Assembly (NCBI GenBank): GCA_030692765.1
Contig: JAUYUB010000010.1
Location: 108,010-172,009 of the forward strand
Source: Sulfuricurvum sp.
GTDB lineage: Bacteria; Campylobacterota; Campylobacteria; Campylobacterales; Sulfurimonadaceae
Length of the DNA: 64,000 nucleotides
Direction: 5' to 3'
Shown here one piece after another: positions 17,632 through 26,024 of the stretch; position 1 is the stretch's first letter; each line of letters begins with the position of its first letter. The notes under the pieces are model-generated. The model saw nothing but the letters and a program-made list of their open reading frames with translations. It was not told the DNA's origin and did not search any database. Made by a program: the position numbers and the translations under genes.

Positions 17632-18250
17632 TATTAATCTCGTCGTTGTTGCTGACATTCTAGGTATTATCGCTTTTGCATTAAGCGGATTTCTCATCGG
17701 GGTTCGTAACAAGCTCGATCTGTTGGGGATTATTATCGCGGCGTCCATCACTGCGTTGGGCGGTGGTGTCGTTCGGGACGCCATACTCAACCGTACCCCC
17801 TTTGCCTTCACCGAGTACTATCCAGCCATCACGGTACTCTCCACCATTACCGTAGCCTTTGTTTTTCGCCTCTATCGCAGTGAACAACTTGAGAGAAAGA
17901 GACTCTTTGTCATCAGCGATACGATCGGATTGGTAGCGTTTAGCATCACGGGAGCACTGCTGGCCATGGATGCCGGTTTTAATTTTTTCGGAGTCACCAT
18001 TTTGAGCTTCCTAACAGCCGTCGGTGGAGGGGTCATACGTGACACAATGATCAATCAAGTGCCATCCGTACTCATAACCGATTTTTACGGCTCCATTGCT
18101 CTTATCGTCGCTATACTCCTACTCATAACCAATAAGCTATGGGGTGTGCATACCATCGAGGTTACTTCTATCGCAATATTTGCTATCGCTTTACGCCTTT
18201 TGGCCTATTATAAACAATGGCACTTACCAAAACTCTCATCGGATTTTTAA
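17624..18250 (+). CDS. TRIC-like (UPF0126/YadS) membrane channel family protein
   Basis: An integral membrane protein of 208 residues with about seven hydrophobic segments. Two repeated glycine-rich motifs, IIAASITALGGGVVRDAI and ILSFLTAVGGGVIRDTM, are the duplicated signature of the UPF0126/TRIC cation-channel family. The family homotrimerises and conducts potassium in characterised members; the role here is unknown. The start overlaps the carbonic anhydrase-like gene by 8 bases, and its TAA overlaps the mtgA ATG by one base (TAATG). Confidence 0.88.
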   Translation: MSDINLVVVADILGIIAFALSGFLIGVRNKLDLLGIIIAASITALGGGVVRDAILNRTPFAFTEYYPAITVLSTITVAFVFRLYRSEQLERKRLFVISDTIGLVAFSITGALLAMDAGFNFFGVTILSFLTAVGGGVIRDTMINQVPSVLITDFYGSIALIVAILLLITNKLWGVHTIEVTSIAIFAIALRLLAYYKQWHLPKLSSDF

Positions 18251-19122
18251 TGAAACTGTTTTCAAAAATTTTTGTACTCCTCTTCATCTTAGGAACAATC
18301 GATATCGCCCGCTATTTTGTCTATCCTGATATTTCTGCACTTCAAGAAACCCGTCCTGTCCCTACGGCTTTTATGCAGTACCGCGAGGAGCAATGGGCAC
18401 AGGAAAACCGTGATATGCACATTACCCATAAATGGGTAAGCATGAAGAAAATTTCACCCAATATCATAAAAGCCGTATTGATTGGCGAAGATGACGGTTT
18501 TTGGAAACATGACGGTTTTGATGTCAAAGGGATGGAAAATGCCATTGAGCGCAGTATCAAGAAGGGAACTTTGGCAGGCGGAAGCACCATCAGTCAGCAG
18601 CTCTCAAAAAATCTTTATCTATCTCCTAGTAAAAATCCGGTTCGCAAGATCAAAGAGGCCATCATCACTTGGCGTATCGAAAAAACTCTCTCAAAGCGAC
18701 GTATTTTGGAAATCTATCTCAATGTTGCCGAATGGGGAGATGGGATCTTCGGTATCGAAGCTGCAGCGCGCCACTACTATCATAAAAGTGCCAAAAATTT
18801 GACTGCACGTGAGGCTTCGCGTCTTGCCGCCGTATTGCCCAATCCGATCAAATACAATCCGACAGGTAATCAAAAATACGTCAAAAACCGTTCACGTATT
18901 ATCCTCAAAATCATGAAACGCAGAGGGGTGATTCAAGGAATTTACAAAGAAGTAATGACGGTGAGCAAAGAAGAAGAAAAACCTCACTCATCCGAAGAAA
19001 ATACTTCAGTAGAGGATCTCTTCAATACCCCTAGCCAAGATACTCCTAGTGAAAATACCCCTTCAGCAGAAGATATACCCGTACCTAACGAACCAACGGT
19101 TGAAGAGAATAACGTTTTATAA
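18250..19122 (+). CDS. mtgA: Monofunctional peptidoglycan glycosyltransferase MtgA
   Basis: Polymerises lipid II glycan strands in the periplasm. A single N-terminal membrane anchor (LFSKIFVLLFILGTIDIARYF) precedes a GT51 domain with IGEDDGFWKHDGFDVKGM (catalytic glutamate), GGSTISQQLSKNLYLS and RRILEIYLNVAEWGDGIFGIEAAARHYY. The listed start at 18217 lies inside the preceding gene; the ATG at 18250 (MKLFSK) is preferred, giving 290 residues. A C-terminal tail of about 55 residues is acidic and low-complexity with repeated NTPS/TPSE units, beyond the normal domain end. Confidence 0.92.
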   Translation: MKLFSKIFVLLFILGTIDIARYFVYPDISALQETRPVPTAFMQYREEQWAQENRDMHITHKWVSMKKISPNIIKAVLIGEDDGFWKHDGFDVKGMENAIERSIKKGTLAGGSTISQQLSKNLYLSPSKNPVRKIKEAIITWRIEKTLSKRRILEIYLNVAEWGDGIFGIEAAARHYYHKSAKNLTAREASRLAAVLPNPIKYNPTGNQKYVKNRSRIILKIMKRRGVIQGIYKEVMTVSKEEEKPHSSEENTSVEDLFNTPSQDTPSENTPSAEDIPVPNEPTVEENNVL

Positions 19123-19123
19123 A

Positions 19124-20389
19124 TTAACTCGTTTTGATACGGGCAAGAACACCCCACGCAATCAGCGAGAAAATCCCGATCAAATACGCGGGAGAATAGG
19201 CATCGTGACTAAATTCTACGAGTGATGTCATCAGCGCAGGCGTAATACCGCCAACAATCCCCGCAGCACTGCCTAAAATAAGCGCAGTGAAAGATGCGCG
19301 AAAGCCGTGATGGTCAATACCATGCACAGTCGCCGCGAAAATAGGTGCCTGAAAGGCACACAAAAGCACTACCATAGCCGACGTTGCAATCAGTGCTCCT
19401 GTAAATCCTGTATGTATCATCGCATACAACAGTGGGAAGATACTCACTGCGCTCAGAAGTGCAGCCAATTTCATCACACGAATGGAACCTATCTTATCCG
19501 CTAACATCGCCATTAATGGGATGAAAATAACCCCTATAACTATTGAAAACGTATTGATCTGACCTGCTTGGATTTTAGTAAAACCGGCACTGCCTTGAAG
19601 CCAAATAGGCAAATAGATAAATAGCGTATAATAAAACATCCAGACTATGGAAGCGACAATGAGGAACTGCCCAAATGCTTTGCGATGATGTCGGAAGATA
19701 GCAACCAGAGGAATCGTTTTGTCTTCTTTGGGTTCATAGTCATCCACCAAGTCACGGCGCAAATAGATACCTGCTAATGCAATAAATATGCTTAGGATAA
19801 ACGGTATACGCCAACCCCACTCTCCCATGGCATCTTCACCTAAATACCACACAAGAACTCCACACAAACCTGAACCCAATGCCATACCGATTTTTGCCCC
19901 GACAGAGACAAAAGAGCCATAGAGATTTTGTCGTCCAGGGCTGGATTGTTCTACAAGATACACAATAGAGCTGGCATACTCACCACCTACAGAAAGCCCC
20001 TGTATCATACGTAACAATACCAATAAAATAGGAGCCATAATCCCGATCTGAGCATACGTCGGCAGGAATCCGATTAAAAAAGTAGGCAGAGCCATTAAAA
20101 CAAGCGAAGTAATCAAAGCAAATCGTCGTCCGACACGGTCACCAATATGACCAAAAATTGCCGCACCAATAGGACGCATAATCATACCTGCCGCGAATGC
20201 GCCAAAAGAACCCATAAGGGAAAGAAAAGGATTACTGGAGGGGAAAAAGAGGTGCCCCATCATGACGGCTAAAAAACCGATGAGGGCAAAATCGTAATAT
20301 TCGATAATATTGCCAATAATCCCTGCGGCAATAATCTTTTGTTTTGGATTAAACAATCCAGCCGCCGCCAAGCAGTTTTTCGCCATCAT
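19124..20389 (-). CDS. MFS transporter, metabolite:proton symporter (MHS) type
   Basis: An inner-membrane secondary transporter of 421 residues with 12 predicted segments. NIIEYYDFALIGFLA in the first segment and GHIGDRVGRRFAL in the loop after segment 2 are typical of the ProP/KgtP/citrate-proline MHS family. The substrate cannot be read. The ATG at 20389 has AGGAG 6 bases upstream and is preferred over the listed 20437 start; even so the gene begins 41 bases inside the end of mnmA. It converges on mtgA with one base between the stops. Confidence 0.88.
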   Translation of the reverse strand: MMAKNCLAAAGLFNPKQKIIAAGIIGNIIEYYDFALIGFLAVMMGHLFFPSSNPFLSLMGSFGAFAAGMIMRPIGAAIFGHIGDRVGRRFALITSLVLMALPTFLIGFLPTYAQIGIMAPILLVLLRMIQGLSVGGEYASSIVYLVEQSSPGRQNLYGSFVSVGAKIGMALGSGLCGVLVWYLGEDAMGEWGWRIPFILSIFIALAGIYLRRDLVDDYEPKEDKTIPLVAIFRHHRKAFGQFLIVASIVWMFYYTLFIYLPIWLQGSAGFTKIQAGQINTFSIVIGVIFIPLMAMLADKIGSIRVMKLAALLSAVSIFPLLYAMIHTGFTGALIATSAMVVLLCAFQAPIFAATVHGIDHHGFRASFTALILGSAAGIVGGITPALMTSLVEFSHDAYSPAYLIGIFSLIAWGVLARIKTS

Positions 20390-21368
20390 AAAATACTCCT
20401 GCTTGTCCTGAGGCAACACCAAGAACAGGTGTTTCAAGCTTTACGGTCGCATGATCTCCATCTATCACTACATGACATTTCACAGCTTCCGTACGATATC
20501 GTAACTTTACCGTACACTCTAACTCTTTACGCTCATCAAACATGTTGATATTTTCCAATTCAACTTCATGACATTCAAGTGCTTCTTTTGGTCCAACTAC
20601 GATCTGATTAGTGTTAGGTCGAATCTCAACCACAAAATGAGGATCATGCGCACCGTTGACGGTAAAACCTTTACGTTTTCCGATCGTATAGTGCATGTAG
20701 CCTTTGTGTTTTCCCACTACCTTACCCTCAAGATCAAGTACTTCACCCTCTTGATCCACATTGACATACGGTTTTAACACATCGGCATACGTCGTCTCAA
20801 CAAAACATATCTCGCTTGACTCCCCTTGGGATGCAAATGATTCAAGCCCTTGGATGCCTGCGGCATACGCCTTGATATCGACTTTGTGTTTTTCACCCAA
20901 TGGAAATAATAAACGAGGGACCAAAGCAGGATTGATGTAAAAAAGAAAATAGCTTTGATCTTTGGTATCGTCATGTGCTTGCAGCAAATACTGCCCGTCA
21001 TGGCGTATGTAATGTCCTGTGGCAATGTATTGAGCACCGATGCTGTCTGCGAACTCTACCATAGACCCAAATTTTATATTACGATTACACAGCGCACATG
21101 GGTTAGGGGTTTTACCCTCTTGGTAGGTTTGAATAAAGGGGGTAAAAACTTTTTCATTGAACTTTTCTTGCAAATCTAAGATATGCAGTTTTACCCCTGC
21201 AAATTCTGCTGCCTTTTGAGCTCGCGCCTGATGGATCTCATGGTAGCCTGGCTTTGAGTGAAGCTTCATATAGACGCCTTCTACTTCATACCCTTGTTCT
21301 TTTAACAGAAGCGTTGATACGGTTGAGTCAACACCGCCGCTCATACCTATTAATACTTTTTGTGCCAT
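20349..21368 (-). CDS. mnmA: tRNA-specific 2-thiouridylase MnmA
   Basis: Introduces the 2-thio group at U34 of tRNAs for Lys, Glu and Gln. The ATP-pyrophosphatase P-loop GMSGGVDSTVS is at residues 8-18. The two catalytic cysteines lie in NPCALCNRNIKFG and SSEICFVE. At 339 residues it is complete. It overlaps the LOG-family gene start by one base and contains the ribosome site of the downstream MFS gene near its end. Confidence 0.95.
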   Translation of the reverse strand: MAQKVLIGMSGGVDSTVSTLLLKEQGYEVEGVYMKLHSKPGYHEIHQARAQKAAEFAGVKLHILDLQEKFNEKVFTPFIQTYQEGKTPNPCALCNRNIKFGSMVEFADSIGAQYIATGHYIRHDGQYLLQAHDDTKDQSYFLFYINPALVPRLLFPLGEKHKVDIKAYAAGIQGLESFASQGESSEICFVETTYADVLKPYVNVDQEGEVLDLEGKVVGKHKGYMHYTIGKRKGFTVNGAHDPHFVVEIRPNTNQIVVGPKEALECHEVELENINMFDERKELECTVKLRYRTEAVKCHVVIDGDHATVKLETPVLGVASGQAGVFYDGEKLLGGGWIV

Positions 21369-22153
21369 TAGTTCTCATCCCTATTGCATATTGGTCTGTT
21401 ATCAAAGTAAGAGGAAAGAGTCTTATAATACTTCGTATCGTCCAGACCTTCTTTCTTGAGTGTCGCCATCTGAGCTACCAATGATTTTTCAATTTCATTG
21501 ACCACATAATCAAGGTCATCGGTCAACGTTATTAGTTTGAGATCTTTTTCATCGATCATCCCCTCCGCCAACATCTTATCTTTTATAAACTGCATAAGCG
21601 GAGCGTAAAACTCAATCCCGATAACAAACAGATGAACACCCCATACTTTTCGGGTTTGAATCAGTGTCAATGCTTCAAACATTTCATCCAGTGTCCCAAA
21701 TCCCCCCGGAAAAATCACATACGCCATCGAATATTTGACCAGCATCACCTTACGTGAGAAAAAATAATCAAAACTTCGCCCCTTGGTAATGAAACGATTG
21801 GGTTCCTGTTCCTGAGGAAGTTCGATATTTAGCCCAATGGATTCAACATTTTCATGCTCATAGGCTCCCCGGTTTGCCGCTTCCATAACGCCTGGTCCGC
21901 CTCCGGTTATAATATTATAACCACGTTCACCCAACATACTTGCCAAATGGGTTGCCTGAGTATAATAGGGATGATTTTCATCCACACGAGCGCTGCCAAA
22001 AATCGTCACAGATGGGCCAAGATCTCCGAGCTCATCAAAACCTTGTACAAAATCAGCGATTATCTTAAAAACACTCCAGACATCTCCAGATTTGATGTCT
22101 TTGACGTAACGGTTACTTTGATACTCTCTTTTTTTCGCTCTTCCATGTGGCAT
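21368..22153 (-). CDS. LOG-family (TIGR00730) nucleotide phosphoribohydrolase-like protein
   Basis: A Rossmann-fold protein of 261 residues with both family signatures, IITGGGPGVMEAANRGA and VIFPGGFGTLDEMFEALTLIQT. Members release cytokinin-like bases or cleave nucleoside monophosphates; many bacterial members have only a nucleotide-cleaning role. An extension of about 50 residues precedes the core. It is downstream of fliY by 2 bases but the link to motility is probably only positional. Confidence 0.9.
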   Translation of the reverse strand: MPHGRAKKREYQSNRYVKDIKSGDVWSVFKIIADFVQGFDELGDLGPSVTIFGSARVDENHPYYTQATHLASMLGERGYNIITGGGPGVMEAANRGAYEHENVESIGLNIELPQEQEPNRFITKGRSFDYFFSRKVMLVKYSMAYVIFPGGFGTLDEMFEALTLIQTRKVWGVHLFVIGIEFYAPLMQFIKDKMLAEGMIDEKDLKLITLTDDLDYVVNEIEKSLVAQMATLKKEGLDDTKYYKTLSSYFDNRPICNRDEN

Positions 22154-22155
22154 GT

Positions 22156-23028
22156 TTACCCCTTGAGTTTCGTCAGACGATCTCGCTTGCTGCCTATAGA
22201 CGTTATCTGAACCCCAAAGTTTCCATCAACAATTACCACTTCTCCTTGTGCGATGACATTATCATCTACCAAAATATCCAAAGGATCGTTGGCCAACTGA
22301 TTGAGTTCAATAACCGAACCGATGTCCATGCTCAGAACATCTTTTAAAAGCATTTTTTTCTTCCCGATCCGAACGCGTACAGGAAGCTTGACATCCAAGA
22401 TAAGACCGATATTTTTCATTTCCATATCATCAAGTTTTCGTTCGTAACTTTGTGTGTCTGTGCTTGATGAAGGTGCTGCGACAGATGAAGATACAGGGTT
22501 AGTCGTTACAGCGCTTGGACCTTCCAATGCATGCGCAATAGTAGCATCAATCGCAAACATAATGAGTGTATTAATCGTTCCCAACGAAAAGCTGTAGACT
22601 AACATTTTACTGTATCCGTCCAAATTAACTTCGCCATTATCAGGTATAAAAAACGCTTCGTCAGTTTTAATGACAAATTTAGGCAGCTCTTTTTGAGAAG
22701 CCAAAGTTGTACTCATGGCCCCTGCTATATTGGAAATAATCTCCTTGAGCGCATCAAGGTCTTCATCATTCATCTCCTCTTTACTCTCGCCATCACCGCC
22801 TAGCATCATATCACCAAGCGCTGTTGCAAGAGATGGCTGAACTAATATGATCCCTTTACCTGCTGTCGGACCGGAAAAATTCAAGCCAACTGTCGCTATT
22901 GGAGGGATAACATTCGAAACAATCGAAATTGTTTCCGATTCTTTAAACACAATCGAAGGTGCTTGACCTGTTAATCCTTCGATCGTTGCCGTTGCTTCCT
23001 GGGCGAATAACCCCGTAAAATCACTCAT
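22156..23028 (-). CDS. fliY: Flagellar motor switch protein FliY
   Basis: Component of the flagellar C-ring. The N-terminal two-thirds resemble CheC/FliM-like phosphatase folds (LDALKEIISNIAGAMSTTLAS), and the C-terminal SpoA/FliN domain is clear (LDVKLPVRVRIGKKKMLLKDVLSMDIGSVIELNQLANDPLDILVDDNVIAQGEVVIVDGNFGVQITSI). Its start abuts fliM by one base. Campylobacterota commonly carry FliY in addition to FliN. Confidence 0.94.
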   Translation of the reverse strand: MSDFTGLFAQEATATIEGLTGQAPSIVFKESETISIVSNVIPPIATVGLNFSGPTAGKGIILVQPSLATALGDMMLGGDGESKEEMNDEDLDALKEIISNIAGAMSTTLASQKELPKFVIKTDEAFFIPDNGEVNLDGYSKMLVYSFSLGTINTLIMFAIDATIAHALEGPSAVTTNPVSSSVAAPSSSTDTQSYERKLDDMEMKNIGLILDVKLPVRVRIGKKKMLLKDVLSMDIGSVIELNQLANDPLDILVDDNVIAQGEVVIVDGNFGVQITSIGSKRDRLTKLKG

Positions 23029-24125
23029 TATTCATCCTCTTCAAACTCATCTATGGTTTTAACCATCTCTTTGGCCACTGCGGCACGCACTTTTCGTTTC
23101 AATTCGAACTCTTTGAGTGCTCGCTTGACCGCATCTTTTTCGGTGTCTATTTTTTGAGTTATCTGTACTGATTTTCTAAAACGCCGCAGTCCCATTTCTG
23201 CTATAAAACGCTCTTTTCCATCAACACTGACACTGACAATATCATTGGCAGCCACATTAAGCCGTAAAATATCTCCGACTTCTATATCCAACAATTCTTT
23301 CAGTGTTAATTCTGCCGCTCCAAGATTGACTTCAAAATTAACATGAGCACCCCCCAAGAGCACTTGAAGTTCCTGATTGCGGCTTTTTTTGGAGCTGGTT
23401 TCATTCAGCATCAAATCACGGCTTGCCAATTTTGGCAAAATAGGCTCCAGTGCAATAACCGGATAACAGATATTCATCATTCCCGAACTGTGCCCTATTA
23501 TGATTTCCATGACAACCATGACAACAATTTCATTTTGTGCCACTATCTGAACCACATTGGGACTCGACTCTTTTGACTCAATCTGGGGATAAAGATCCGT
23601 AACGGGGCCCCATGCTTCACGCAATGTATTCATCATAACACGTAAAATGGTTTCAAATAAGGAAAGTTCAATATCGGAAAACTCGCGACTTGCTTCAAAA
23701 GGCTCTCCGCGTCCTCCTAAAATACGGTCCAACATAGGAAAAGCAATAGATGGATTGATCTCTAAAACCCCATTACCTTCCAAGGGTTTCATCGAAAAGA
23801 CATTAAAACTCGTAGGATTTGGCAAGGACATTAAAAATTCGCCATACGTCATCTGATCAACCGAATGCAGCTGTATCTCTACAATAGAGCGCATTATCGA
23901 GGAAATTTGGGATGAGATCGAACGAGCCATTTTGTCATGGATTCCGCGAAAGGCACGAAGCTGCTCTTTGGATACACGGTTGGGTCGCTTAAAATCATAC
24001 AGGGTAATTTGGCGATGAGAGGAAAAACTACTCTCTTCTTCTGCTTCTAACCCGCCAACATCACCATCATCATCCACAACGTCCAATAGGGCATCAATCT
24101 CTTCTTGGGATAAAATATCTGCCAT
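23028..24125 (-). CDS. fliM: Flagellar motor switch protein FliM
   Basis: C-ring protein that binds phosphorylated CheY and sets rotation direction. The N-terminal CheY-binding motif LSQEEIDALLDVV is at residues 4-16, the middle domain includes MTYGEFLMSLPNPTSFNVF, and a C-terminal SpoA domain follows. A charged tail of about 50 residues (EKDAVKRALKEFELKRKVRAAV...FEEDE) extends beyond the usual FliM end. It starts 3 bases after the fliA stop, within the flhF-flhG-fliA-fliM-fliY group. Confidence 0.96.
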   Translation of the reverse strand: MADILSQEEIDALLDVVDDDGDVGGLEAEEESSFSSHRQITLYDFKRPNRVSKEQLRAFRGIHDKMARSISSQISSIMRSIVEIQLHSVDQMTYGEFLMSLPNPTSFNVFSMKPLEGNGVLEINPSIAFPMLDRILGGRGEPFEASREFSDIELSLFETILRVMMNTLREAWGPVTDLYPQIESKESSPNVVQIVAQNEIVVMVVMEIIIGHSSGMMNICYPVIALEPILPKLASRDLMLNETSSKKSRNQELQVLLGGAHVNFEVNLGAAELTLKELLDIEVGDILRLNVAANDIVSVSVDGKERFIAEMGLRRFRKSVQITQKIDTEKDAVKRALKEFELKRKVRAAVAKEMVKTIDEFEEDE

Positions 24126-24128
24126 GCT

Positions 24129-24815
24129 TTACCCCTCCACCACTTCTTTAATACGTCGAATAACGGATTTATGAATCTGAGAAATTCGAGATTCTGTAAT
24201 ATTTACTATTTCACTGATCTCTTTGAGCGTCAGTTCTTCAAAATAATAAAGCTGTATTATCATCTGATCACGCTCTTCAAAGCCCATCAAGACATCTTTA
24301 ATAGCATCTATAAGTTCTTCATGTTCCATTCGATCCAGTGTTCCGTCCGATTCATTTGTAAACTGATCATCCAACGGGAGCACGGTATAGATATCCGATG
24401 CGATACGCGCATCATGAATTTTTTCTACATCCATCATCAAAATAAGGGCCAATTCCTGGTTGGAAGGCTCAGTATCATGTTCGACCAAATATTTTTCAAT
24501 GGCTTTATCAATCTCTTTGATAAGCCGACGGCTGGAACGGCTTACTAAATCCAGCGAACGCAAATAGTCCAACATAGCACCATAAACTCGCGTCTTTGCG
24601 TATCCCCAGAACGAATCATTTTGGGCCTCATCGTAACGACGCGCCAGCTTAACAAGCTCTTCTGTACCAATAGCGCATAAATCCATATAATCAATCGAAC
24701 TAGGCAGTCGTTCTTTTAGACGAAATGACATTGCTTTAACCGCAGGAAGGTATTGCAAAGCGAGCTGATCTTCAATGTGCTTTAGCTCTTGACAGTATAT
24801 ACCGGCACCGCTCAT
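24129..24815 (-). CDS. fliA: Flagellar RNA polymerase sigma-28 factor FliA
   Basis: Directs transcription of late (class 3) flagellar and chemotaxis genes. Region 2 (LCAIGTEELVKLARRYDEAQNDSFWGYAKTRVYGAMLDYLRSLD) and region 4 (LTLKEISEIVNITESRISQIHKSVIRRIK) are clear at 228 residues. The start overlaps the preceding small membrane protein gene by 4 bases. Its anti-sigma factor FlgM is not in the window. Confidence 0.95.
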   Translation of the reverse strand: MSGAGIYCQELKHIEDQLALQYLPAVKAMSFRLKERLPSSIDYMDLCAIGTEELVKLARRYDEAQNDSFWGYAKTRVYGAMLDYLRSLDLVSRSSRRLIKEIDKAIEKYLVEHDTEPSNQELALILMMDVEKIHDARIASDIYTVLPLDDQFTNESDGTLDRMEHEELIDAIKDVLMGFEERDQMIIQLYYFEELTLKEISEIVNITESRISQIHKSVIRRIKEVVEG

Positions 24816-25135
24816 GCTTTCCTCCGTTCATCTCCGCTTAGCAATTCATCTTTATTCGCATAATATGCATCGATAAATTGCTCACGCCTATTAATTTCAC
24901 GTACATAACCATCCAAGCTTCGTTCATGTGAATGCTTAGGAAATGCATATGCTTTAACTCCCAATGTCTGAAAATAAAAGCCTACGCACAGATGAGCAAA
25001 AAGATAAAAAAAAGTAGAAATCAGAAGAGTATAAATTAAAAAATCTTCAGCACTGTCCGATTGCAATACCCCAAAAACGATACCCGCGATAAATCCCTGT
25101 ACCGTAAAAAAAGCAACAAAATTTGAACCCCGCAT
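24812..25135 (-). CDS. Small membrane protein of the flhG-fliA interval
   Basis: No known function. The 107 residues have two hydrophobic segments (VAFFTVQGFIAGIVFGVL and FLIYTLLISTFFYLFAHLCVGFYF) followed by a charged, mostly helical C-terminal tail of about 50 residues that should be cytoplasmic. I recall a similar small membrane protein at the same position (between flhG and fliA) in Campylobacter jejuni, so the gene is probably a conserved partner of the flagellar number/placement machinery rather than a chance ORF. It overlaps fliA by 4 bases. Confidence 0.75.
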   Translation of the reverse strand: MRGSNFVAFFTVQGFIAGIVFGVLQSDSAEDFLIYTLLISTFFYLFAHLCVGFYFQTLGVKAYAFPKHSHERSLDGYVREINRREQFIDAYYANKDELLSGDERRKA

Positions 25136-25151
25136 GAACAGCCTTAATAAA

Positions 25152-26024
25152 TTAGAAGTGTTCCATTAAACGTTTGAATAATCCGCCTAATCCACTCTCT
25201 TGGGGATTTACCAGCACATTTCGTTCCAATTTCTTCGCAATACGCTTCACAATCATCTCCAACTCCGCTGTAGGTTTTGAAGCAGGAAATTCTCGTGCAA
25301 AAAGAGCCCTTTTTTTCACACTTACAGCAACTTTTGGATCACTGGATATCTGCCCTAAATAATTCAAGCGCAGCTTATCTCCTATATTGGCAAGGGCAAC
25401 TTTTTGAATTTTTTCAAATAATGCAGCCGCTTCCCTATCACTTCGAACCTGGTTCATTATAACATTGATTTCATCACGAAGACGCGATGTTATTTTTATC
25501 GTGGCATACGCATCCGTTATGGCAGCAGGGTCAGGAACCGTTACGACAATTACATCATCACATGCCCGTAAAAAAAGCTGTGTATGCTCTCCTATACCTG
25601 CCCCAGTATCGATAATCAGCACATCCAAATCATCCAATACATGAGCTTCACCCATAAAGCGTTCAAATATGCTGGAAGAGGCATATTTAAAAATCTCTTC
25701 ACCGCTTTCACCGGGTATCAGCACCAAATTTTTTTCAATAGGGACTAGTATCTCTTCAACCGTAGCTTCCCCTTTGAGGACATGTAAAATATTCTTTTTG
25801 ATTTTGACATTAAACATCACATCCAGATTTGCCAAACCGATATCCGCATCAAAGATACCCACTTTCAACCCATGCTTCGCCATCATATGGGCCATATTCG
25901 AGCTGATCGTACTTTTACCGACTCCCCCTTTTCCACTGGTTATCGCGATGAAGCGGGTTTTTTTGGGCGAAACAGTTCTATTTTGGTTCACCAATGCTTC
26001 GAGCTTGGCGGCTTGATGTATCAT
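25152..26024 (-). CDS. flhG: Flagellar number regulator FlhG (MinD-like ATPase)
   Basis: A MinD/ParA-type ATPase of 290 residues that with FlhF sets flagellar number and, in Campylobacter, also influences division placement. The deviant Walker A is SGKGGVGKSTISSNMA near residue 30, with DADIGLANLDVMF and IIDTGAG further on. A C-terminal amphipathic segment (GLGGLFKRLMEHF) could act as a membrane-targeting sequence as in MinD. Overlaps flhF by 4 bases. Confidence 0.95.
   Translation of the reverse strand: MIHQAAKLEALVNQNRTVSPKKTRFIAITSGKGGVGKSTISSNMAHMMAKHGLKVGIFDADIGLANLDVMFNVKIKKNILHVLKGEATVEEILVPIEKNLVLIPGESGEEIFKYASSSIFERFMGEAHVLDDLDVLIIDTGAGIGEHTQLFLRACDDVIVVTVPDPAAITDAYATIKITSRLRDEINVIMNQVRSDREAAALFEKIQKVALANIGDKLRLNYLGQISSDPKVAVSVKKRALFAREFPASKPTAELEMIVKRIAKKLERNVLVNPQESGLGGLFKRLMEHF

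Noticed and set aside
17155-17811. 218-residue antisense ORF across the carbonic anhydrase-like and TRIC-like genes
   Set aside because: Both sense genes have strong family motifs; the antisense product is a shadow with no recognisable pattern or ribosome site.
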